Source: Acidobacteriaceae bacterium (lineage in GTDB: Bacteria; Acidobacteriota; Terriglobia; Terriglobales; Acidobacteriaceae). From it: 11,785 bases of DNA. The notes under the pieces are model-generated. The model made no database searches, had not been told where the DNA came from, and worked only from the letters and a program-made list of their open reading frames with translations. A program made the translations under genes and the position numbers. Positions 1 to 5,853 of this stretch are shown piece by piece (positions within the stretch are counted from its first letter, which is position 1; every line of letters begins with the position of its first letter). The stretch is from positions 1-11,785 of the forward strand of contig JASHUR010000266.1 in assembly GCA_030039895.1 (NCBI GenBank), in the 5' to 3' direction.

Positions 1-8
1 GCCGTGGC

Positions 9-530
9 CTACCAGTTCTTGCGCTCTTCCAGGTAAATCTTCGTGTAGTCCAGATAATTCCGCGCGTATTTCAGAATCATGTCGCGATCGTCTGAGGTGA
101 GCTCACGCCGCACCTTGGCCGGAACCCCTGCCACCAGCGACCGGGGTGGAACGATCATGCCCTCAGGCACCACCGCTCCCGCGGCAACAATCGACCCTTC
201 GCCGATACGAGCGTTGTTCATGATCGTTGCGCCCATGCCGACAAGGCAGGCTTCCTCCACCACGCAGCCGTGTACGGTCGCGTTGTGCCCAATCGTGACG
301 TACTCTCCCACGATTACCGGATACAGGTCCCGCATCCCATGCAGCACAGCACAGTCCTGCACGTTCGAGTGTGCTCCAACCTGGATGGAGTGCACATCGC
401 CGCGCAGCACCGCGTTCATCCACACGCTGGCATGTTCGCCCAGGACCACATCCCCAATTACCTGCGCCGAGATGTCGACGTAGCAGCTCTCCGGAATGAC
501 GGGCGTATGCCCCTGGTAAGAGCGGATCAT
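9..530 (-). CDS. gamma-carbonic anhydrase-like hexapeptide-repeat protein (YrdA/PaaY type)
   Basis: This 173-residue protein is a left-handed beta-helix of hexapeptide repeats, expected to form a trimer with metal at the subunit interfaces. Residues matching the active site of the gamma-class enzyme Cam are all visible: R43 and D45 (LRGD), Q58 and D59 (VQD), and the metal-binding histidines H64 (VLHG), H82 and H87 (IGHNATVHG). The C-terminal helix (about 145-173) is typical of the short YrdA/CaiE/PaaY branch, which lacks Cam's acidic loop. Members may hydrate CO2, but several have no proven substrate, so the reaction is inferred. The start at 530 was chosen because MIRSYQGHTPVIP is the usual family N-terminus. 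An upstream in-frame start at 587 would add 19 residues that do not look like the family. There is no Shine-Dalgarno at usable distance; a TACACT box lies 6 nt upstream. It is divergent from pheS. Confidence 0.88.
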   Translation of the reverse strand: MIRSYQGHTPVIPESCYVDISAQVIGDVVLGEHASVWMNAVLRGDVHSIQVGAHSNVQDCAVLHGMRDLYPVIVGEYVTIGHNATVHGCVVEEACLVGMGATIMNNARIGEGSIVAAGAVVPEGMIVPPRSLVAGVPAKVRRELTSDDRDMILKYARNYLDYTKIYLEERKNW

Positions 531-536
531 GAGTTC

Positions 537-542
537 AGTGTA
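537..542 (-). promoter_or_regulatory. candidate -10 box of the carbonic anhydrase-like gene
   Basis: On the minus strand the sequence reads GGCTACACTG, with TACACT ending 6 nt before the ATG at 530. Transcription would then begin at or next to the start codon. No convincing -35 element is visible. The box resembles GCTATACTG ahead of two other genes in the window. Confidence 0.4.
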
Positions 543-658
543 GCCTCTGTCTTCAGGTCCCGATCGTGAACATGGATAGGCGACCAACGGTAGGGGTCAC
601 AAGGGCCGGTTCCGTGAATGCGCGAAGCGCGTGTGCCTGGACGGCCAGTCCATCATTT

Positions 659-672
659 ATCCTCAAGAGGAT
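659..672 (+). promoter_or_regulatory. inverted repeat covering the pheS ribosome binding site
   Basis: ATCCTC-AA-GAGGAT is a perfect inverted repeat ending one base before the pheS ATG at 674. It contains the only Shine-Dalgarno candidate (AAGAGG, 665-670), which lies unusually close to the ATG (3 nt). As RNA it could form a 5-bp stem with a CAAG loop that hides the ribosome binding site; as DNA it could be an operator. Either role is inference. Confidence 0.4.
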
Positions 673-673
673 C

Positions 674-1777
674 ATGTCTGAAGATGCAATTCCACAGCTG
701 TCCGGTTATAGCGAAGCCGAACTCGATCGGGCGTTTGCTGCTATCTCACGAGAGGTGGCAGCCTCAGCCGCCGGGCTTCAAACGCCGGAGGCTGTCGAGC
801 AGTTCCGCCTGCAATGGGTCGGCCGCAAGCAAGGCCGCCTCAAGGCGATCAGCGATGCATGGCTCAAATCCGCGCCAGCCTCAGCCAAAAAGCTCATCGG
901 CCAGCGATTCAACACACTCAAGGCAGAGATTGAGCAGCGCCTCGACGCTGCCGACTCCACCAAACACGACGGTGCGTTTCATGCTGATGCCATCGACATC
1001 ACCTTTCCCGGCGGACGCCGCAACCCCGGCTCCGAGCATCCACTCATTAAGACGCTCAACGAACTGGTAGCGATCTTCCAGCGCATGGGCTACTCCGTCG
1101 GCGTAGGGCCCGAGGTTGAGACCGACTACTACAACTTCGAGTCGCTCAACTTTCCTCCCGGCCATCCCGCGCGCGATACGCAGGACACGCTCGTCGTCGC
1201 CAACCAGGACCGCAAGCCGCTGCGCGACCGCCTCATCATGCGCACGCACACCTCGCCTGTGCAGATCCATACCATGGAGCAGCAACCGCCGCCGGTGCGC
1301 ATCGTCATCCCCGGCAAGGTGCATCGCAACGACGCGGCCGATGCCACGCACTCGCCCATCTTCCATCAGCTTGAGGGGTTGTGCGTGGACGACAACATCA
1401 CCTTCAGCGACCTCAAAGGCACGCTCGACCACGCGATGAAGGAACTCTTCGGCTCCAGCGTTAAGACGCGCTTCTTCCCGTCGTTTTTTCCGTTCACTGA
1501 GCCATCAGCCGACGTGCAGATCAGCTGCCCCTTTTGCGGAGGCAAGGGCTGCCGCAAATGCAAGTACTCCGGCTGGATTGAGCTGCTCGGCTGCGGGATG
1601 GTTGACCCCTCGGTCTTCGGATTCGTCGCGCAGAAGCAGCCCGCCTACGACCCGAAAATGATCAGTGGCTTCGCCTTTGGAATGGGCATCGACCGCATCG
1701 CCATGATGAAGTACGGAATCACCGACATCAGCCTGATGTACTCGGGAGACCTCCGCTTCCTGGAGCAGTTCGCATGA
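674..1777 (+). CDS. pheS: phenylalanyl-tRNA synthetase alpha subunit
   Basis: PheS is the catalytic subunit of the cytoplasmic alpha2-beta2 class II synthetase that charges tRNA-Phe. The 367-residue protein has the N-terminal coiled-coil tRNA-binding arm (about 1-95) followed by the catalytic core. The family signatures are present: RRNPGSEHPL (115-124), HPARDTQDT (164-172), motif 2 region THTSPVQIHT (191-200) with HRNDAADATHSP (217-228), and motif 3 FGMGIDRIAMMKYGI (335-349). A CxxC-x4-CxxC knuckle (C285, C288, C293, C296) precedes WIELLGCGMV, as in many bacterial PheS proteins. The start at 674 was chosen because it follows AAGAGG and gives normal length; a longer frame opening at 566 adds 36 residues with no family similarity. 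Its TGA (1775-1777) overlaps the ATG of a six-codon relay ORF leading to pheT. Confidence 0.97.
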   Translation: MSEDAIPQLSGYSEAELDRAFAAISREVAASAAGLQTPEAVEQFRLQWVGRKQGRLKAISDAWLKSAPASAKKLIGQRFNTLKAEIEQRLDAADSTKHDGAFHADAIDITFPGGRRNPGSEHPLIKTLNELVAIFQRMGYSVGVGPEVETDYYNFESLNFPPGHPARDTQDTLVVANQDRKPLRDRLIMRTHTSPVQIHTMEQQPPPVRIVIPGKVHRNDAADATHSPIFHQLEGLCVDDNITFSDLKGTLDHAMKELFGSSVKTRFFPSFFPFTEPSADVQISCPFCGGKGCRKCKYSGWIELLGCGMVDPSVFGFVAQKQPAYDPKMISGFAFGMGIDRIAMMKYGITDISLMYSGDLRFLEQFA

Positions 1778-1795
1778 AGGAGCAGTTCGCATGAA
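1762..1795 (+). repeat. perfect 17-bp tandem duplication at the pheS/pheT junction
   Basis: The unit GGAGCAGTTCGCATGAA occurs twice without any mismatch or gap, at 1762-1778 and 1779-1795. The first copy carries the pheS stop codon, the second the pheT start codon. Removing one copy restores a classic ATGA stop-start overlap, so the ancestral junction was probably overlapping. The seam of the two copies creates AAGGAG at 1777-1782, 8 nt before the pheT ATG. Confidence 0.95.
1774..1794 (+). other. six-codon relay ORF (MKEQFA) between pheS and pheT
   Basis: ATG AAG GAG CAG TTC GCA TGA lies inside the duplication. Its ATG overlaps the pheS TGA (ATGA, 1774-1777) and its TGA overlaps the pheT ATG (ATGA, 1791-1794). 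It could pass terminating ribosomes from pheS to pheT by two reinitiation steps. Alternatively ribosomes may start pheT directly from AAGGAG, leaving this ORF unused. Its translation is unproven. Confidence 0.4.
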
Positions 1796-3878
1796 AGTTC
1801 TTACTACCTGGCTCCGCGAATATCTCCCCGGTCTGAACGTCTCTGACCGCCAGCTCGCCGACGACCTCACCCTGCGCGGCATCGCCGTCGATGGTGTCTT
1901 TGATTTGAACGGCGCCGCGGGCGCTGATCTCGGTGCGAACGACTCGCTGTTCGAGATGGACATCACAACCAACCGCGTCGACGCCATGAACCACTACGGC
2001 ATCGCGCGCGAAGCCGCGACCATCTACGGCCTCATGCTCAACCCGCTTGAGACGCTGCTTCCGGCAGCCAAACCCGGCCCCGGCCATCCCGTCCGCATTG
2101 AGGAGCCGGCCCTCTGCGGCCGTTTCACCGCTCGTGTCCTGCGCGGCATTCGCGTGCAGCCCTCTGCCGGAATCATTGCCCAGCGCTTCGCGCTGCTTGA
2201 GCAGAAGCTGATCTCGAACGCAGTCGACGCAACCAACTATGTCATGCTCGCGATAGGCCAGCCCACGCACGCCTTTGACCTCGATAAGATCGAAGGCGCC
2301 ATCGTCATTCGCCGCGCGCGCAAGGGAGAAAGGCTCAAAACCCTCGACGAAATTGAGCGCACGCTCGATCCCGAGGACCTGATCGTTGCGGATGAAAAGA
2401 AGCCTCTCGCCCTCGCCGGAGTCATGGGCGGCTGGGACTCCCGCATTACCCCGGAGACCACGAACGTTCTGGTCGAGGCCGCGTGGTTCGATCAAATCAG
2501 CATTCGCCGCGCCTCCAAGCGGCACCTGCTTCATACCGATGCCTCGCACCGCTTCGAGCGCGGAGCCGACTTCAACGCTCCTCCCGTCGCTTCCGCCATG
2601 GTCAGCCGTTTCCTGCTTGAATCCGGCGGGCACATTGAAGGCGACTTCATCGACGTTGTCATTCCCGAGGTCGAAGCGCGTACCGCAACCCGCTCCAGCA
2701 TCTCCTTCGCGGTGAGCGAGGTCCGCCGCATCCTCGGCCCAACGGACGACCCCGAGGGCATTACCGCGTCCACAGCGGAAGGCATTCTCGCCGGTCTTGG
2801 CTGCGGCCTGCAGGCTCAGGCAGGAGAAATCTACGACGTTACTCTGCCCAGTTGGCGGCTCGATCTTGAGCGCGAGATTGACCTCATCGAGGAGGTCGCC
2901 CGCGTCTACGGATACAACCGCTTTCGCAACACTCTGCCGGCCTTTGCCGGCTCGGTCGTCGAACTGCCCTGGGCGGAGAAGGAATCCGTTGTGCGCCACA
3001 CGCTCCTCGCGCTCGGCTGGACGGAGGCCATCTCCTCGACCTTCTGCGCCGCAGCGGATGCGGAGCTATTTGCCCCGCAACCCAACTCTGCCGTCGCGAT
3101 GGGCAACCCACTGAATGAAGAGGCAGGAATGCTACGCCCGTCGCTCCTGCCCGGCATGGTGAACATGCTGGCGCTCAATCTCAATCGCGATGTCGAAGAT
3201 GCCGCGCTCTATGAGATGGGGACCGCCTTCAGCGGGAGCACGGAAAAAGTGGACGAGCGCCCCGCGCTCGCCATCGGAGCCACTGGCCGCGCCTTCGGGT
3301 CCGCAGATGTGGACTTCTACGATCTCAAGGGTTCGCTTGAATCTCTGCTGGCGAAATTCGCCTCGCGTTCGCTTTACTTTGACGCTCTGCTGCTGCCCGC
3401 TTGGCTGCACCCGGGGCGCAGCGCCCGTGCCGCCCTCGACGGCAGCACCGTTGCATACTTTGGTCAGCTACATCCGGCGGAAGCCGAACGCCGCAAGCTC
3501 AAGCAGCCGGTATACGTGGGCGAAATCTACCTCGACCGCCTCTATAAGCAGGCGTTGGGTCAGCCTGTGGCGCGCGAGCTCTCGCGCTATCAGGCCGTGC
3601 GTCGCGACTATTCGCTGCTGTTTCCAGACTCGGTATCCTGGGCCGCAATCGAGCAGGCGCTCAACGGTCTCAACCTCGTCGAGCTTCGCAGCTTCGCGCC
3701 CAGTGAGGTCCTGCGCGATGCAAAGAGCGAGCGAATCCCCGCCGGGCACTTCTCATTGCTGCTGGGCGCCGTCTTCCAATCCAACGAGCGCACTCTGCGT
3801 GAGGAGGAGTTACAGCAGTTCTCCCGGAGAGTCATCGACGCCTTGGAAGCAGTCGGCGGAAAGTTGCGAGCAGGCTAG
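1791..3878 (+). CDS. pheT: phenylalanyl-tRNA synthetase beta subunit, lacking the tRNA-bind OB-fold domain
   Basis: PheT is the tRNA-binding and editing subunit, pairing with PheS. At 695 residues it is about 100 shorter than E. coli PheT (795). The N-terminal B1 piece (1-36, MKVLTTWLREYLP to AVDGV) runs almost directly into EMDITTNRVDAMNHYGIARE (55-74). In E. coli about 120 residues, the EMAPII-like OB fold, separate these segments. The rest is complete: the B3/B4 editing domain (about 100-290) with H160 in PTHAFD and E229 in VLVEAAWF, candidates for editing-site residues; HTDASHRFERG (248-258); the B5 domain ending DLIEEVARVYGYN (364-376); a catalytic-like domain (about 390-590); and the C-terminal FDX-ACB anticodon-binding fold (about 598-695, RYQAVRRDYSLLF onward). 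The start has AAGGAG 8 nt upstream, created by a 17-bp duplication. Confidence 0.96.
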   Translation: MKVLTTWLREYLPGLNVSDRQLADDLTLRGIAVDGVFDLNGAAGADLGANDSLFEMDITTNRVDAMNHYGIAREAATIYGLMLNPLETLLPAAKPGPGHPVRIEEPALCGRFTARVLRGIRVQPSAGIIAQRFALLEQKLISNAVDATNYVMLAIGQPTHAFDLDKIEGAIVIRRARKGERLKTLDEIERTLDPEDLIVADEKKPLALAGVMGGWDSRITPETTNVLVEAAWFDQISIRRASKRHLLHTDASHRFERGADFNAPPVASAMVSRFLLESGGHIEGDFIDVVIPEVEARTATRSSISFAVSEVRRILGPTDDPEGITASTAEGILAGLGCGLQAQAGEIYDVTLPSWRLDLEREIDLIEEVARVYGYNRFRNTLPAFAGSVVELPWAEKESVVRHTLLALGWTEAISSTFCAAADAELFAPQPNSAVAMGNPLNEEAGMLRPSLLPGMVNMLALNLNRDVEDAALYEMGTAFSGSTEKVDERPALAIGATGRAFGSADVDFYDLKGSLESLLAKFASRSLYFDALLLPAWLHPGRSARAALDGSTVAYFGQLHPAEAERRKLKQPVYVGEIYLDRLYKQALGQPVARELSRYQAVRRDYSLLFPDSVSWAAIEQALNGLNLVELRSFAPSEVLRDAKSERIPAGHFSLLLGAVFQSNERTLREEELQQFSRRVIDALEAVGGKLRAG

Positions 3879-3962
3879 CCTTCGGCCCCCGTCGTATCCA
3901 TTGCGGGACGCGCCGAGATTTCACGAATCATTTTTCGCAGGTTTCCACCTGCCATGCGGAGC

Positions 3963-3968
3963 TATACT
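3963..3968 (+). promoter_or_regulatory. candidate -10 box for the zapB-like/zapA genes
   Basis: TATACT in the context GAGCTATACTG lies 39 nt before the ATG at 4008, in the 129-bp gap after pheT. Only a weak -35 (TTTCCA, 3942-3947, 15-nt spacer) is visible. It would give a leader of about 33 nt holding the AGAGG ribosome binding site (3995-3999). Confidence 0.45.
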
Positions 3969-4007
3969 GCGCAAAGAGCCAATGTTTATCTCTCAGAGGT
4001 GCCTGTA

Positions 4008-4373
4008 ATGTCTTCGACTGCCGTTGAAGGAACCCAGATCTCCCTTGCCGCCGACGACTTCAACGCACTCGAACAGCGTGTGCTGCGCATGGTCGAGCTG
4101 GTCAGGAGTGAGCGCGAAGCCCGCGCAGCAGCCGAAGCGCGCATCCAATCGCTTGAGGCGGCCGCAAAAAGCCTTGAAGACAGCGGACTCAATGCCGAAC
4201 AGCGCGTACTCGCGCTTGAAGCGCGATTGCAGGAGGCAACCCAGAAGATCTCGCAGCTCACCGAACAAAATGCGCAGGCTGCCTCGAATGTTGAATCATT
4301 TGAGCGTGAACGCGAGGCTGTGCGCGCCCGCGTTGAAAAGATTTTGAAACACCTTGAGGAAGTCTCCGCCTGA
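4008..4373 (+). CDS. short coiled-coil protein, ZapB-like, upstream of zapA
   Basis: The 121-residue protein is almost entirely predicted coiled coil. After a short N-terminal tail (1-15), residues 17-118 are rich in Glu, Arg, Gln, Ala and Leu with heptad spacing and no prolines (for example LEQRVLRMVELV, 21-32, and ARVEKILKHLEEV, 107-119). There is no catalytic motif. A small coiled-coil gene directly before zapA suggests a ZapB-like partner bridging the Z-ring, acting in the cytoplasm at midcell. Low-complexity coiled coils align easily with unrelated proteins, so the name rests mainly on size and position. The start at 4008 follows AGAGG at 8 nt; an in-frame ATG at 3954 lies upstream of the likely -10 box and was rejected. 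The gap to zapA is 38 bp, consistent with one transcript. Confidence 0.7.
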   Translation: MSSTAVEGTQISLAADDFNALEQRVLRMVELVRSEREARAAAEARIQSLEAAAKSLEDSGLNAEQRVLALEARLQEATQKISQLTEQNAQAASNVESFEREREAVRARVEKILKHLEEVSA

Positions 4374-4411
4374 GAACAGGACGGAATTCATAACTTAAGA
4401 AAGGTTAGGCC

Positions 4412-4744
4412 ATGACGGAACCGGGCCAGGAAAATTCCATTTCGGTTGATATCTACGATCAGACCTACCACTTGCGCGGAGAGGACACGGACTACATCCA
4501 TCGCCTCGCGGAGATAGTCGATGGCAAGATGCGCGCGGTCGCCGCGCACGGTAAGACCGTAGACTCCCTGCGTGTCGCCGTGCTCGCTGCCCTGAACATT
4601 GCCGACGAGTTGGTTACGCTGGAGCAGAAGTACCTCGGGCTCACCGGGCAGACAAACCCGGCGCAGAACTCCCTTCGCACACGCGCACATACGCTGACTG
4701 GACTGCTCGACTCCCTGCTCGACGGCGAACGCAAGATCAGTTAA
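4412..4744 (+). CDS. zapA: cell division protein ZapA
   Basis: ZapA binds FtsZ and promotes bundling of its protofilaments in the cytokinetic ring. The 110-residue length is close to E. coli ZapA (109). The N-terminal globular part shows the family pattern: ISVDIYDQTYHLRG (9-22), then HRLAEIVDGKM (30-40), then SLRVAVLAALNIADELVTLE (52-71), corresponding to the E. coli LVFIAALNISYEL segment. A C-terminal helix (about 72-108) would form the dimeric coiled coil. An AAAGG ribosome binding site (4400-4404) stands 7 nt before the ATG. The gene follows a coiled-coil ZapB-like gene and precedes a 6S RNA gene, the same zapA-ssrS order known in many proteobacteria. Confidence 0.9.
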   Translation: MTEPGQENSISVDIYDQTYHLRGEDTDYIHRLAEIVDGKMRAVAAHGKTVDSLRVAVLAALNIADELVTLEQKYLGLTGQTNPAQNSLRTRAHTLTGLLDSLLDGERKIS

Positions 4745-4795
4745 GCTGCTGTTTTCCATTTTGGGCACTGGCAGAATCCAGCTTCTGTACCCGGC

Positions 4796-4824
4796 TTGCA
4801 ATCCACAACGCCTCTCGGTAGCAT
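4796..4824 (+). promoter_or_regulatory. promoter of the 6S RNA gene
   Basis: A -35-like TTGCAA (4796-4801) and a -10-like TAGCAT (4819-4824) are separated by exactly 17 nt. Each matches 4 of 6 bases of the sigma-70 consensus. The predicted start, near 4831, coincides with the first base of the long closing stem of the RNA, which supports both calls. Confidence 0.55.
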
Positions 4825-4830
4825 CCATCT

Positions 4831-5030
4831 CAGAGACCGGCCTGCAAAGCAGGTGTGGTGATTTACGCTGGTTGAACCTACATTCATTGAACAGGGTTCT
4901 TGACTCGATCATTATGGCTCGGTGTGCAGTGTCCGCCAGTCCGGAATGCCTAAAGAGCCTCGGCGAGAGCCCACCGTCTTAGGACGGGTTCACCGGCGCA
5001 TTACTGCACGGCCCCGCGGGTCGGTCTTTG
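4831..5030 (+). ncRNA. ssrS: 6S RNA
   Basis: 6S RNA mimics an open promoter and sequesters the housekeeping RNA polymerase in stationary phase. The 305-bp gap after zapA folds by hand into one long rod. 4831-4845 pairs with 5016-5030 (15 consecutive pairs, some G-U). 4853-4862 pairs with 5000-5009 (10 pairs). 4866-4879 pairs with 4986-4998 (13 pairs, one bulged T). Then comes a bubble of about 14 nt on the 5' side (4880-4893) and 13 nt on the 3' side (4973-4985), the latter able to form a CCGTC-TTAG-GACGG hairpin. Above the bubble 4894-4902 pairs with 4964-4972, leading to an apical arm. Length (200 nt; E. coli 184), rod with central bubble, position after zapA and a loose match of GTCCGGAATGCCTAAAGAGCC to the same part of E. 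coli 6S RNA all fit. No covariance search was possible. Confidence 0.82.
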
Positions 5031-5036
5031 CATTTT
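5010..5036 (+). terminator. possible 3' end or terminator of the 6S RNA
   Basis: Locally, CGGCCC (5009-5014) can pair with GGGTCG (5018-5023) around a three-base loop. GTCTTTGCATTTT follows, a broken T-rich tract. The same bases form the 3' strand of the rod's closing stem, so the two folds compete. Termination here would separate the RNA from the TTG start at 5050. Confidence 0.4.
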
Positions 5037-5049
5037 CCGTCAGACGTTC

Positions 5050-5853
5050 TTGCACCCCCTTCTGTTCCAGCTCGGCCACCTTGCGGTCCCCACATACGGA
5101 GCCTGCACTGCGCTCGCGCTCGTCACGGCATTACTCGCACTGCGCTACTTTGCGCGCCTCCTTGGCCTCAGCCCCAATCGGGTCTGGAATCTCGGCCTGA
5201 TCGCCATCCTCACTACGCTTGTCGCCACGCGCCTGCTGCTGGTGGCTGCATACTTCAGCGTCTTCCGCCGCTACCCCTTCTGGGTTCTCGGCCTCACCGC
5301 AAATCACAGCGCATGGATTGACAGCGTCGCGTTGGCTATCGGCCTCGCGGCGGGCTTGCTCTACGCACTTGCCGAGGGCCTGCCCATACTCCGCACTCTC
5401 GATTGCATTGCTCCTTCGGCTGCGCTAGCTCTCGGCCTCAACCGCATCGGCGCATTTGTCGCGGGTCTCGACTACGGATTACCGTCCGTGCACGCCTGGA
5501 ACGTAACCTACACAAGCCCCGTCGCCGCCTTCTGGTACGGCACTCCGCTCGGAGTACCGCTCACCCCGGTCCAGCTCGACGATGCGCTCATTTCGTTTCT
5601 GCTCTTCATTGGCTTGTTATGGTGGCTGCCCCGCCGCACACAGAATGGCGAGCTTTGGGGTGCGTGGCTCTTTCTCTATGGATTTGCAAGTTATTTCCTG
5701 GCCTTTCGGCGCACCGTTACGCAAACGCAGTGGGCCCTTCGCTGGCCCGTTGCCATCGTTATGGTCATAGCGAGCGCCGGCTTCCTGCTTCGCCGCAAGT
5801 CCCGCTCCTCGTGTGAAAGCTATACTGTGAGGGATGATTCGCCCGGCACTTAG
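5050..5853 (+). CDS. divergent Lgt-family (prolipoprotein diacylglyceryl transferase-like) membrane protein
   Basis: The 267-residue protein has about seven hydrophobic segments and an overall Lgt layout. It shows the N-terminal HPLLFQLGHLAVPTYG (2-17; E. coli DPVIFSIGPVALHWYG), DCIAPSAALALGLNRIGAFVAG (118-139; E. coli [22 protein letters not shown]), TPVQLDDA (172-179; E. coli HPSQLYE) and a C-terminal LYGFAS (209-214; E. coli GYGAFR). Lgt adds diacylglycerol from phosphatidylglycerol to lipoprotein cysteines at the inner membrane. By manual alignment R132 matches essential R143 and H86 may match H103. However, N146 is Ala135, R239 is Ser214, and the HGG, HPSQLYE and FFR motifs are degraded. 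It may therefore be inactive or have another substrate. The start is TTG (5050) with no Shine-Dalgarno, chosen because MHPLLFQLG is the family N-terminus. It overlaps the next gene by 20 bp. Confidence 0.75.
   Translation: MHPLLFQLGHLAVPTYGACTALALVTALLALRYFARLLGLSPNRVWNLGLIAILTTLVATRLLLVAAYFSVFRRYPFWVLGLTANHSAWIDSVALAIGLAAGLLYALAEGLPILRTLDCIAPSAALALGLNRIGAFVAGLDYGLPSVHAWNVTYTSPVAAFWYGTPLGVPLTPVQLDDALISFLLFIGLLWWLPRRTQNGELWGAWLFLYGFASYFLAFRRTVTQTQWALRWPVAIVMVIASAGFLLRRKSRSSCESYTVRDDSPGT
5821..5826 (+). promoter_or_regulatory. candidate -10 box of the secreted esterase gene
   Basis: TATACT within AAGCTATACTG lies inside the 3' end of the Lgt-like gene and ends 7 nt before the ATG at 5834. The only purine-rich run (GAGGG, 5829-5833) abuts the ATG, too close for a ribosome binding site. 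A start of transcription at or beside the ATG would make the mRNA leaderless. No good -35 is visible. Confidence 0.4.

Noticed and set aside
594..632. T-box-like bases (AAGGGCCGGTTCCGTGAATGCGCG) upstream of pheS
   Set aside because: Only a partial match to the AGGGTGGNACCGCG core, far too little leader for specifier and antiterminator stems, and no terminator.
618..632. ATGCGC-GAA-GCGCGT hairpin upstream of pheS
   Set aside because: Short GC-only dyads of this kind arise often in GC-rich DNA, and nothing ties it to a promoter or known operator.
1728..2999. 423-codon open frame on the minus strand, antisense to pheT
   Set aside because: pheT is certain on the other strand; the frame's translation has no recognisable motif and is the expected shadow of GC-rich codon use.
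3190..4008. 272-codon plus-strand frame over the end of pheT and the following gap
   Set aside because: Out of frame with pheT, with shadow-type composition and no motifs; it also runs through the likely zapB-like promoter.
4768..4782. CTGG...CCAG inverted repeat after zapA as a terminator
   Set aside because: Four-base stem with no T tract; not enough to call termination.
4761..4982. 73-codon frame in the zapA-downstream gap
   Set aside because: No ribosome binding site and no family; the stretch is better explained by the 6S RNA fold and its promoter.
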